This document shows, one piece after another, positions 33,186 through 43,811 of a stretch of 64,000 nucleotides of DNA. The notes below the pieces were generated by a model that worked only from the letters and a program-made list of their open reading frames with translations, was not told the origin of the DNA and searched no databases. Position 1 is the stretch's first letter. Each line of letters opens with the position of its first letter. A program made the translations under genes and the position numbers. This DNA comes from Cyclaneusma minus (taxonomy: Eukaryota; Ascomycota; Leotiomycetes; Marthamycetales; Marthamycetaceae), in contig JAKZHN010000035.1 in assembly GCA_037179335.1 (NCBI GenBank), positions 1 through 64,000 on the forward strand, given 5' to 3'.

Positions 33186-34082
33186 AATGTGCTTCGAGTA
33201 GGCCGCTCACGAGGCCAAGATCGAGCAGTATTTTCGTGATAATCTTGGGCTCTTGAAGCAATAAGGATGGCCTCAATATGTCGTCCTTGTTTGGATGAGA
33301 TCAAACTGGAGATGCTTGATGATCGCAAGGCTTCCTCCCGGCGGGGCTGATGGTGAGCTATGCTTCTCGTGCCTTGTGACACCGACTTGTAGGTATCTAG
33401 GTATCTGTGCAGGAGCGGACGACTTTGCCAGGGCGAAGGCTCGGGTCGGTTGCGAAGTCCTGGAGGAGTGAAAGAGTCGCGGATAGGGGCATGGTAAAAT
33501 GAAGAAGGCAGAAAGGAGACATTAATGGGATCAATGTAGCGGAATAGTCGGTGAGAACGTTGAGTACCGCTCTCGGAGAGATAGCCATTGATGCCTTTTC
33601 GGAATGATCCGAAAGAGGTCAGCTTCATTTGATTGATCTCCAGCTTGCTAGTACGTTATAACACTGGATGATATGATAGCAGCTTCAATGCCCTCCTTTC
33701 CAATGACGTTGGGTGGCCTCTAGAAGGACTCGTTGGTTGAGGGAGACGACTTGGAGCTTGGGATTTGGAAGTACAGATCCGGGGAACTCGAGTTGAGAAA
33801 TGAGAGGAGATTTTGAACGAAAGAAAGGATTGTATGCTTAACTTATATTTCGCAAGCACGGCAGTTGGGAAGACCGTAGCAACTGCGTGGTTTGTTGGCA
33901 TTGAAGTGCGTGAAAGAGAGTTGTGCAAAAGCGTCGGCGATGTTCGGGGAGTATCAGTTCGATTACGTAATTCACGTGACCGTGTCTGTTTCGCGTTTTC
34001 GCTCTACTGCCGGCAACCGGATCTCTCTGGAATGCTGTGCAACAGGGTCTTGGGGAGGTTTCATTTCTATGCATATGGCAGA
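33186..34082. other. Possible 5' part of the ankyrin gene and P4H promoter
   Basis: 33186-33628 holds a 160-codon minus-strand frame adjoining the ankyrin frame, with no domain of its own. 33629-34082 is the upstream region of the prolyl hydroxylase; plus-strand frames there lack motifs. Confidence 0.35.
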
Positions 34083-34921
34083 ATGATAGGCTACGCGCTT
34101 GCCCTTATTCCTCTCTATATCTTTGTCTATCTCCCTCTGTCAAATTCGCGTTTTGACTCTCAACCAATCCAATACTCGACCGCAGTGCTGAATGAGTCTT
34201 TCGTAGCTCTGGACGAGCCGGCCTCATGTCCGGAGCATGCGTTTGAAAGCCATATCCTCTCAATCGATCCGTTGTTCATCTACATTCCCTCATTTCTGAG
34301 CAAAGAGGAATCCGAACATTTGTTGGAAATCAGGCAGGCAATTCCTTGGCCGGGCTTCCCGTGATGCAGCTGACAATTGCCAGCGAGGACAAATTTCAGC
34401 AGTCGACCGTCACCGATGGCAAAGACGTGAGAGTCGACGAGTCAGTCAGAGTCTCTGAGGTCGCCCTACTCGAGCGAGACGATGTCGTGAAATGCATCGA
34501 GGAGCGTGCCAGAGCCTTCCAAGGCTGGAAGCCTGATCTTTACATCGAGCGACTGAGGACCCAGCGATACGGCCCCTCTGGCCACTACGTGCACCACTAT
34601 GATTGGAGCGGTCCGGTTGGGGGTGCTGGCAGGATCTCTTCCTTTATGGTCTACGTCGATGCAAACTGCACCGGAGGTGGCACTGAGTTTCCCAGGCTTG
34701 CCAGGCCAGCCAATCCAAAGTGGTGCGAGTTTATCGAGTGTGGGGACGAAGTTGAAGGCGTCACTTTCAAGCCCATCAGAGGCAACGCTGTGTTCTGGGA
34801 GAATATCAACTTTGGATCCGGCAGAGGCTACCCAGAGACGTGGCACGCAGGTTTGCCCGTCCAGTCGGGCACCAAGGTCGGCCTGAATATATGGAGCTGG
34901 TATCAGATGACGTCTCCATAG
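34083..34921 (+). CDS. Prolyl 4-hydroxylase alpha-like dioxygenase
   Basis: Two exons (34083-34333 and 34384-34921) give 262 aa. The N-terminus 'MIGYALALIPLYIFVYLPLS' is a signal anchor, so the enzyme probably faces the ER lumen. The 2-oxoglutarate/Fe(II) site is intact: 'HHYDWSG' (HxD), the distal His in 'TWHAGLP' and the 2-OG Lys in 'SGTKVGLNIW'. It would hydroxylate prolyl residues of an unknown substrate. The 50-bp intron begins with GC, not GT (CAG|GCAGGC), ends GCCAG and has a CTGAC branch; removing it gives the conserved 'LLEISEDKF.QSTV' joint. Without splicing the frame stops at once. Confidence 0.88.
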
Positions 34922-35360
34922 CCATACAGGGACAAGACAGGAGACAAGCTGCAAGTATTTACATGACCGTATTCCCGCCAGCATGGATATCGTTTTTCTC
35001 GCAGATCCAACTACGCCGTCATTTCGTCTTCATTATAGTCATAGAACACCAACAAACACTTCGCGGACGACGCCAGTACCTCCACTTCCCGCAATCATGC
35101 CCGCACTAGAGAGGGCCTTCTATCTCCCACGGACCCTGTGTCGGAACGCCAGCAAGGCAAAAGTGATTGAACCTATTGTTCATGAGTCGAATGCCATTCT
35201 GCGATCTCGAGCAACGTAGCTAGCGAGACAATATGTTAGACAGCCGTACCCGTTATGGCTCATGCGACTTACTCTGCATCCCCTCTCTTTCAGCTAGAGG
35301 AGGCTTCTCCAGGTAAATAAAAATCAACTCATGACACTATCGGAACGACCATTACCATGC
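34922..35360. other. Intergenic, convergent 3' region
   Basis: 439 bp between two convergent genes, no supported feature. Confidence 0.5.
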
Positions 35361-36336
35361 TCAACCTTTCTTCTTGCCCAAGGCTTTATTGGCCTTCCTC
35401 TCCGCTTCCTGCTTCGCATTATCCTCCTTCTGCTTTCGCTGTTCCTCTTTTTTTCTGTTTTCTTGTTCCTGTGTGGCTAATAAATATGCCGTCAGCTACG
35501 AGGCGATAACAATATCTTCTCTTGCAGACTTACGGGTCTTCTTATGCAGCGGCAAGAGCGCATGGTCGTTGAAAGTCACGTACTTCGAGGTGGTGGTGAG
35601 GAATTCCTTTCCCAAGAGGACATCGTAAGCCTCCATATGGATCACATAGAAGTCCTCCACCCAGGTCTTCCCCCCACCGAACTTGGCCCACGCAACACGA
35701 ACTTTGCCGATTGGCTTAATCTCGGTGTCGCCAGCCGTGATCCACGACCCTCGGTCATCTTGGCCTAGTTCGAGCATATTCTCGTCAAGACCGGCTTCGC
35801 AAACTACCTTATAAGAGATGAAGTTGCCGTGAGCTCCCGTGTCCGCTAGCGCTCTTCGGTGAATATTGCCGCCATTCGCATATATTGCGATGTCAAGGAC
35901 AGTCGGGTCTTCCTCGTTGAGGTCGGCATCTCTGCAATCACGCTAGTCACACAGGTCAGCCATTTCTCGCTGACACTGGGGTTTTATGACAAAAATGGAA
36001 TCCTCATACATCTGGAGCCAGACGAGACTTCTTCGCCTTGATGGAGTCTGGCTTCGAAAGCAGATCGGTCTGACTTCCTAGTTCGATTCGAGCGATGGTT
36101 TGGTTTCTGCTATCGAGAATCTGACCGATGGGGCCACCGAGGGGGCCCTTGCTGCTGTCGATGGCCGCAGTCGTCGGCGACGCTATCGCACCGAAACTTG
36201 TGCCCACCGAGACCATCATGCCAGTAGTACTGCGGCTTGGACTGCTTGGACTGCGACTGCGCGACAGGCGACGAAACAGCCCGGGCTTGGAGCCCTCTTC
36301 ATGCCAGCCAGGTGACAGCCGATCAGACGGCGCCAT
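35361..36336 (-). CDS. Retropepsin-domain protein, single-copy
   Basis: Three exons (36336-36010, 35942-35534, 35476-35361) give 283 aa. The N-terminal 109 residues are Ser/Arg-rich and disordered. Exon 2 is a retropepsin-like aspartyl protease fold: 'RALADTGAHGNFIS' with the catalytic DTG (Asp about 143) and the downstream 'YDVLLGKEFL', equivalent to the second hydrophobic-Gly motif. Exon 3 encodes a Lys/Glu/Gln coiled-coil tail ending 'NKALGKKKG'. No reverse transcriptase, integrase or LTR flanks it, and introns interrupt it, so it behaves as a host gene. Like Ddi1, it should work as a dimer. The substrate is unknown. Introns (67 and 57 bp) are GT..AG. Confidence 0.8.
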
Positions 36337-36950
36337 GTCGACGGGAAGGCTGGAATGAAGGGCTGGCTGGTTCGGGCGTTGGAGTCCTCAGAATGCGGAT
36401 GATTTCAATGGGGCTGTTGCTGCTGTTGCTAATCAGGCTGCTTGTGGCCGTGAGTGACGAGGCGGATCGCGACTTCGGGGAGGGGTCATGTATCCCACCT
36501 TATGGAGGATGACTGGGCATACCATCTGCCAATCAACGCCAATCGCGTATCTCTATGTGAGCCTCTCGGCAATATCTGTGTCACGTGGCTACAACATCTT
36601 GCCATGGTCGCATCTCAATTGACCGTATTATTGCGCAGCCCCAAGTCCGAGGCACTGCCGCATGCACTGATTCCTGGTATAGCTGAAGCATGCAAGGCTG
36701 TGCTCACCGCATCTCCAACTTCTCGTCCAATGATCTGGGTGAATTGAAAATGAGGAGTCGCTCGGATTCTCCAGCCACGATCGGTTGTCTCCTCATCCCA
36801 CGGATTTTCGTAGTCTGCCTTGTCAATTCAGCGGATTCTGCTGAGGCACCATACCGTACAGGTTTCTCCCTGTATAAATAGGTAGTCAAGTCGTATTCCC
36901 AAATCATCTCTTGCTTGTCGTTCTGCTGCTTATCCTACGTCTCTCATAAA
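36337..36950. promoter_or_regulatory. Divergent promoter region, retropepsin / DUF6594 genes
   Basis: 614 bp between two divergent starts. A TATA-like 'tataaata' lies at 36872-36879, about 75 bp before the ATG at 36951. No coding motif is seen. Confidence 0.45.
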
Positions 36951-38357
36951 ATGGCTTCATCTGTGTCCTCTCCTCATGCTTTGGCACTGGATCCGTATCC
37001 CAATCCTCAGCAAGTTTCCACTACTTCCCAAACCCCACCAAGTCCTATTGCACCACCTAGATCCAGTACTATATCATCCCCGCAAAGCCCTACAGTTACT
37101 CTAGTACGGTCAGGTACAGGCTTCAGCGTCTACGACAAAGCCAGCGACTACGGCAGCATGAAGCTGGCAAGTTTCATGGCAGAAAACCCCGAAGCAGGCG
37201 CCCTCAAGCGCTTCGGTGACCTTAATGCGTTCAATCTCCTAGCACTCCAGTCAGAGTTGTGTTACCTGAGAGAAGATTTTCAAGACGCGGTCAGAGAAGA
37301 GGAGGAGCGACGACAAGATGAGAAGCAAGCACCACTAGATCGCAATCTGTATACCATGATCCCTGAGGGTTCTGAGCAACAGAGAATCCTAATGCAAATC
37401 CGCGAGAAGCTGAGAGAATACAGTAGGTTTCTTCGTTTGAATATCCACTTTACACCAACTCACCTGACTCCACACGAACTCATCTCAGTCGAAGAACTCC
37501 TCGTTTACGAACATATAGGCTAATTTTAATGACAGATGAGGCATTGCTGCAAACAATACAGCTCAACAAATGTGCCGGCCCTACATACAACCATCTAGAT
37601 GTTTTACAGAATTTTGTGCAAGGTGATAGGGGATGCGATAGCCAGCTCCGTGGCCTCGATAGCACGCTTTGGGACGAACTAGGCGAAAACGACTTCGTGG
37701 CACTTTCAGGAGAACATGCCGACCGCGACCTGATTTCGCGCTTGATTGGGGATAAATTCTTGGGATGGTGGCAGAAGCTCCTCGAAAAGCCGATTTGTGG
37801 CGTGAGTAAACTGCCCTCTAGCCATCGTGATCACGACAAATGCAACCTGCACCCCAATCATTGAAACGTGGCTAAAGGAGATTGCAGACTTATACTTGGT
37901 GCCCCGGGACACAAATAACCGGCGACGAAGAAGCCGGCTACGTCAAGTATGCGGATGTCAAGATCGCCAGAGCCGTACACATTATCACCACCCTCATGTC
38001 GTCGTTCCTAGCGACCCTACCCATGTTTGCGCTCTATGAAGTACAGGACATGAAATTGCGCCTGGGCTTGGTCATGCTGTTCACGATCATATTCTCTGTC
38101 TGGTGAGTCTTCCTGTCTTGCCTCTTTACACACAAAACGCACTCCAGCTTGCGAACAAGTTACAGAAGTCTTGCCTACTTGTGGTTCCGAGATTGATCAT
38201 TCCCACTTCGATAATTTTGACGTTGGGAATGCGGTGCTGAGAGTTTGTAATGTTTAGTTTGGCTATCTTCTCGACTGCCAGGAGAGCTGAGATCTTTGCG
38301 GCAACGTCGGCTTTCGCTGCTGTGCAGGTTGTGTTTGTGGGGAATGTGGTATCTTAG
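36951..38357 (+). CDS. DUF6594 membrane protein
   Basis: Four exons (36951-37422, 37536-37801, 37888-38102, 38258-38357) give 350 aa. The first 60 residues are Pro/Ser-rich. The body has the family's 'LLALQSELCYLRED' helix, 'DLISRLIGDKFLGWW' and a C-terminal cluster of three membrane segments: 'ATLPMFALYEV', 'GLVMLFTIIFSVCLAIFS' and 'FAAVQVVFVGNVV'. This layout (cytosolic helical part, three terminal helices) is that of the fungus-specific DUF6594 family, for which no function is known to me. Introns are 113, 86 and 155 bp, all GT..AG, and exon lengths keep frame. Confidence 0.82.
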
Positions 38358-38662
38358 TGGTGGTGGTAAGTGGTAGAGATATAGGGGTGGCGACGTGTTG
38401 CCAATTCTTCGACTTTGCTTTGTCTCGGACTGGGATTCGAAGGTCGAAATTTCCATTCCCTTTCTTCATAGAGTTCACCTGTCATTCTGCGCTTCTCACT
38501 GGGCGAAAGAAACTTCATTGGAGTCTAGTCTGCTGTTGCAGGTCGGCATTTCTATCTGTCTTCTATTTACACTGACCATGGCGCGAAATGGTGCTGTCTA
38601 ATTTTTGTCTACCTTCCTCCATGTAAATATCGCTCAATACAGAAACCGACATGTGCCTTTTT
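38358..38662. other. Convergent 3' region
   Basis: 305 bp; no feature is seen apart from short motif-free frames. Confidence 0.5.
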
Positions 38663-39999
38663 CTAGGATCCATGAACATGCAGCTTGCGTCGAATAGGGT
38701 CAAAGTTCCACGCTCTGAGGTTCTTGTCGGCAGGGCCAATGAGATTGGCAGTTGCAAAATCCGCTTCTGCCGAGTCAAGGTCAATCTGAGATGCCATCTT
38801 TTTCAGGAAGTTGCAGGCAGGCTTGACGTTCCATCGGCCACCGCCAGTCTCGAACCATGAAAGATGGCCTCCCAGTGAGGTAGTACAGAGGACTGCATAA
38901 GGGTTCTGTTTGAACTCCTGGTATGGAATTGCTTCATCAGGGACGATCTAGAGGCAAGTCAGCGATTCATTTCTTGACATTGAAACATATCAAGGCTCAC
39001 AGGGTCATCAGTCGCGTTGATCGCAAAGACTGGTATCCGGGCTGCAAGTAACGCGTCACATGACGATGCATCCCTATAATAAGCTGACTCGGTTGGGTAG
39101 CCCCATGCTTGAGTCTGCACCTCCCGATCGAACTCGTGCAGGTAGGTGACCTTTCGTATGCGCTCCATACTCAGGCCCGGGTTCTGAGCCATCATTCCGG
39201 ACTGCCTCTCGAAAATCTTCTTCAAGCTCGCTGCCATGGCCTTGGAGTAGACCTCCCGTCCAAGCCAGCTTCTCTGCAAGGCAATGTTGCTGACATCCAA
39301 ATTCCAGGGGCTGGAGATGACCACAGCTGCTTTCAACTCGCAAGCATCTCCCTCTTCTCCGATGTAGTTCGTTATGATGTTTGCACCAAGAGAGAATCCC
39401 AGACCGAAAAGGGGTCGGTTGGGGAATGTCTTCCTGAGCCACTTCACGGTTTGCCGTGTGTCCCAGGTGGCCCGGGCGTTGTAGAGAATAGGGGTAGTGA
39501 GGTTGTGGCGGGCGCATCCTCGCGAAGTCACAACACATGCTTCCCATCCACCCTCTCCAACCAATGGCGCCAGCACATGTCTCAAGTAGATTTCGTAGCT
39601 TCCACCGGAAAGACCGTGGAGAGTGACCAGCATGGGACGGCTGTCCAAGGAGCCAATTGACTCAAATTCGTTGTCTGAGAAATAGGTAGTTCGAGGATAC
39701 AAGGAAGGGTCGTTCTCGTCATTTGGTGCGCAGGAAAAGTCGACGGCGAAAGAGCCATGGTAGGTGGGGTCTTCAGCTTCAAAGACCTTGCGCTTGAAGT
39801 ACAGCTCGGGACCGCCTTTGTTGGTAGTGGTCCACATGGTTTGCACATGGCCATTGAATAAGGCAGGATTCAGGTGGCATGGAGGAGTCGATTCTTCAGC
39901 GATTCGGAGGAGATCAGTGGTTTCTCCTTCTTTGGTCTTCAATTTCAAAGGCGACGGCGAGTGCGTGAAGGCGATCTTGGCCTGGCCTAGCCACTCCAT
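38663..39999 (-). CDS. Alpha/beta hydrolase, YheT/Eht1 family
   Basis: Two exons (39999-39001 and 38947-38663) with a 53-bp GT..AG intron give 427 aa. The family includes yeast Eht1/Eeb1 (medium-chain ethyl ester synthesis and hydrolysis) and bacterial YheT. Motifs: 'LNPALFNGHVQTMW' (family start), 'PMLVTLHGLSGGSYE' (oxyanion), the nucleophile elbow 'GLGFSLGANIITNYIG', an Asp in 'FAINATDDP' and the terminal His in 'TTSLGGHLSWFE'. The start is set at the Met before 'EWLGQAKIAFTHSP'; the frame stays open 54 codons upstream with Arg/Ser-rich sequence, so a mitochondrial isoform cannot be excluded. Confidence 0.9.
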
Positions 40000-40486
40000 T
40001 GCGAGGGAGTTGGTGATGGCAATTTTCTGGTGAAAAGAACGGCGGGAGAATGTTTGGGATTTGGGAATGAGATCAGAACGAAAGTGATCGGAATGGCAGC
40101 CTCTGGACAGAGAAATCTCAGCGGGACGAAAAGTGTTGAACTGCTGACATGAGGTACGCAAATAAATAAAGAGCTGTCGAGTTCATCAGCCTTGCATGAA
40201 CCTCGGCATCGAATGGGAAGGCCCCACCGCCTTAGTCAGCAGGGACTCGACGCGTCAGGTACGGCGGGCTAGGCCGCGTCCATGTGCAGCTGTCAGTGGT
40301 TGAGGCTCAAACTCATGTTCACCAACACACAAACACCAAACACCAAACACCGGCCGACGACACCTCCTGGACGCATCGCAGATACCGCATGCTGAAGTCC
40401 GCTGTCTCCCTGGCGTCAGTGTCTACCCAACTTCTCGACCATCGCCCATCTCCCCCACCATGCCGACCTTCTAGTGCCTGAGAACC
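40000..40486. promoter_or_regulatory. Shared hydrolase/MAU2 divergent promoter
   Basis: 487-bp spacer between divergent starts. A CACCAAACAC direct repeat lies at about 40333-40350. No TATA box. Confidence 0.5.
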
Positions 40487-42964
40487 ATGTCTTATCCAGG
40501 CGGCTCTGTGCCGAACGGCTATGGCTCTCAGTACAATCCTCCGCAATACAATCCCCAGCAATACAACTCTCCACGATCCTATCCTCCACAATCCTATCAG
40601 ACTACTCCGCAATACCAATCGCAGGTGCCCGACGATCTGACAGCAAACGGCGTATCGCTGCAGCAGATCCAATACGCAAATCACAATGCATACCATCAGA
40701 ACCGACCTGTGCAGTACAGCTACCCAGGCTACGATGGACCCTCCGATTCCTATCCTACCACTGTTGAACCACAGAGTCTACAGAGACAGCCACGTCAACA
40801 CCCTGTAGCTTCACAGCCGCAGGCGCCTTCGCAATACGCCCAGCATCGACCGGCGCAGCCTCCATCTTCCACCATGCCCGTACAGACAGACTCCCGTCCA
40901 TCCGTCGCCGCTATGGAAAGCTCGAATCCTACAAATGATCAACTGGACCCTCAGACCCTGCTCATGTCTATGGCAGAGGAGTACTTTGAAGCCGCTCGAA
41001 AGATCGGACCGGGCGTCTCTCTGTCTATGAAGCCGGAACTGGTCGGAGAATACCAGAAACTCATTGCCACCGGACTTGGCTGCCTCGAGGCCGCCTTGAG
41101 CCATGTTCGATTGAGTCCGCGGAACGAGGCCAAGATTCGATTGCGATATGCCGGCGTCGTTCATGAAGAGACGGATAACTTTATGGAAGCCGAGACCACT
41201 CTCGCCAAGGGTATTAAACTTTGTGACCGGCACCACTTCGTCGATCTCAGATATAACATGTTGTTCCTTCAAGCTCGGATCAACTTCAAAAAGAGTCCCA
41301 AGTCAGCTTTGATAGCTCTTGACAGTCACATTTCCGATGCCGAAACCTACAAGCATATATCTTGGGTCTATGCGTTTCGCTTTCTACGGGCACAGCTTTC
41401 CATGGCCTCTGGCTCCTCAGCAGATACCAATGCTGCTATACTGAACCTGCGAACCATTGCTAAGCGTGCAAGTGAGCGTGGCGACCGGTCTATAAATTTG
41501 ACAGCCTCCTTGATGGAAGCTCTCGCTCATCTGAAATCCCCGGGTCCCGACTCAGTGGAACAATTGCAACGGGCTCTTGCATCTGCTCTTGCACATCAGT
41601 TAAACGAATCAAGTCGGAGCCCCCAACTTGCCGGCCTAATACATATTCTGGATACAGTATGCAGTTTTCTGCAGAAGCCTCCGAAGGCGGCTATGGATTC
41701 ACTAAGGCAGCTACAACAGGTAATGGACAAGGAGTGCAAGGAATCCACGTGGGGCGGTTTCGACGACTCGATTTCTCTACCCATCAACCCTCCCCAAGAG
41801 CAGTCACAGATACTCCATCATGAAGATTGTGGGGTCTTGAGCACGAACTCAGACGGGCAGGAGGTGCTGAAAATGTCCTTTATGTCTAGGAATGACGCGT
41901 ACGCAATAACGTTAGTATCTCCTTCTCCTTTCATCCGGAAGTCTTGAGATTTACATACTGATGTATGCACAGCCATCTCCTTAGTGGAGCGATTCTCTTC
42001 TACAGGGACGCCTGCGACGGCGAGGGAAAGGCGCGTCGCTTTTTGATACGAGGTCTCATAACTCTCCAAGGTAAGCAGCTCTATCAGGCAATCTTGTCCG
42101 TTCACTCCCATATAAGTGTTCTAAAAATTCGTCTTAGCTGATGCGGTTAAATCCGAAGACGTGGAGAGCATACTACCAGTCTCCCAAGAACTGCTCCGGT
42201 GGCGCGGTACCCTACTGTGCTATTTTCACATCTACCTGGCCTTTACCTCGGCTGCAACATCGGATTGGCTCAGTGTTCGTCAACATCTTGTTGATTTCAA
42301 GAAACCTCTCCACTCATTTCAGATTCCTCTGGAAGGAGCATTAGGGCATTTCTCCACCTACCTCTCGGGTGTCTATTTTCAAGGCAGCGGAAACCTAGAT
42401 GTCGCCCTGAAAATGTTCTCAGACGCGAAATTCAGTTTGAATGCGACAGACTCTTTGACTGTAATACGGGATATATCTATCCTTGCTGCGATCAACAGAA
42501 TCAACATTCTCCAGGAGCCGTCTCGTCGAAACGAGGCTAACAATGCTGAAATGTTCGCCCAGCTGGCGCCTTTCTGCAAGAACCATGTTACCAAGGGTAT
42601 CGAGGCCGCTTTCAATATCATGCGATCCCTCGTGCCCACTGACCCACCAACGCCCATGCTCGAACACAAGAACTACGTATCAGGGGCGATTTCAGGGGCA
42701 AAAGCAACAGGAAACATGCAGCTCCAGAGTCTTACTCTGCTTCTCATGTACAGATCGTTCTTTGAAAACATTGTGGGCGACCAAGCTGAGAAGAATGCTC
42801 GAGCGGCGTTTCAGGCGGCTAAGCAGAGTGGTAGCTCGCTTTGGATGAGCGTAGCGGCCGGGTGCCTTTCGCAGTGTTTGGAAACGCAAGGTAAGAGGGA
42901 GGAATCCCACGCTTTCTTGCAAGAGGCTTGCAAGCTGCGGGAGGAGGCCCTTTCTCGGACGTGA
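40487..42964 (+). CDS. MAU2: Cohesin loading factor Mau2/Scc4
   Basis: Three exons (40487-41910, 41973-42070, 42138-42964) give 782 aa. With Scc2/NIPBL it loads cohesin on chromatin. The N-terminal 140 residues are Gln/Pro/Tyr/Ser-rich and disordered. The rest is a TPR-like helical array, PF10345 type: 'YFEAARKIGPGVSLSM', 'RNEAKIRLRYAGVVHEET', 'LAKGIKLCDRHHFVDLRYNM', 'YVSGAISGAKATGNMQLQSL' and a final 'NARAAFQAAKQSG' repeat. Introns are 62 and 67 bp, GT..AG, in frame. The length agrees with filamentous-fungus orthologues. Confidence 0.93.
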
Positions 42965-43811
42965 ACTTTTGCTGTTCTCATCTACTGTATGTACACCAGC
43001 TTCTTGCGGCGGATGGGATTTGAGTGGCTTTTACCGTGTCATTCACTTGTGGGCATCCGGCGTCTTCTTTGTGGTTTCTCTCGTCGATGCTGTTCAACGG
43101 GCTTGCTTGGCTGCCAATAGGGGCGTCAGGAGGATTCAACGGGTCGCATTTTATCTTGGCGCAATTATACCCATTTGCTTTCGGGGCTTTCCCAGATCAT
43201 GGATATTTTTGGGCAGGCGATTTGAGCTGACATGACTGCAATAATCAACAATGGTACTGAGTGTCCCTCGCTCCGCCGTCTTCTGTGACTCACGGATTGC
43301 GAGATTCCGGAGTTTTCAGGGCTTCATGGTCTTCTTGCATGAATTTCGGCTGCGGACTTGTCACCTCGTACCTCAGAGCTGCACTTGTCCAGTCGTTGAA
43401 CGGCCGCATGATCCATCTACATTATATGGGGCAATACATCCTGGAAATATGCTTCGCTCCGCTGAGGATTTTATAGGGATCATTCATGCGGATTTCCTGA
43501 GGCCATGCTCAAAACCATTCCACGTGACTAGATCGTGACTTGAGGAAGTCTTACTGCAACGTCCGATCGAAATAGCACCACTACGTCTAAAATCTCAGCA
43601 TTAGACGGCACATACCTGCAGATAGGGTATGTCTCCCTCTATCTAAATCAAGGACGCAGCTTTTGCGAAAGACAACGGTAGGTCATGTACTTCAGTTCTC
43701 ATTAAAGTTCCTGTTCTGACTCCAGATCCAGTTCCAGTTTCCCAAACCCATATATACGTATATATAAAAACCCCAAATGAACACCCATCTCGCTTCATTC
43801 ACTCATACCCC
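42965..43811. other. Intergenic, convergent 3' region
   Basis: 847 bp with short frames but no motif, no RNA gene; a 'tatatacgtatatata' palindromic stretch lies near 43751. Confidence 0.5.

Noticed and set aside
28674..36336. Secondary-metabolite cluster (carotenoid oxygenase, prolyl hydroxylase, FAD oxidoreductase)
   Set aside because: No backbone synthase, no pathway regulator, and the genes between them are unrelated housekeeping or orphan genes.
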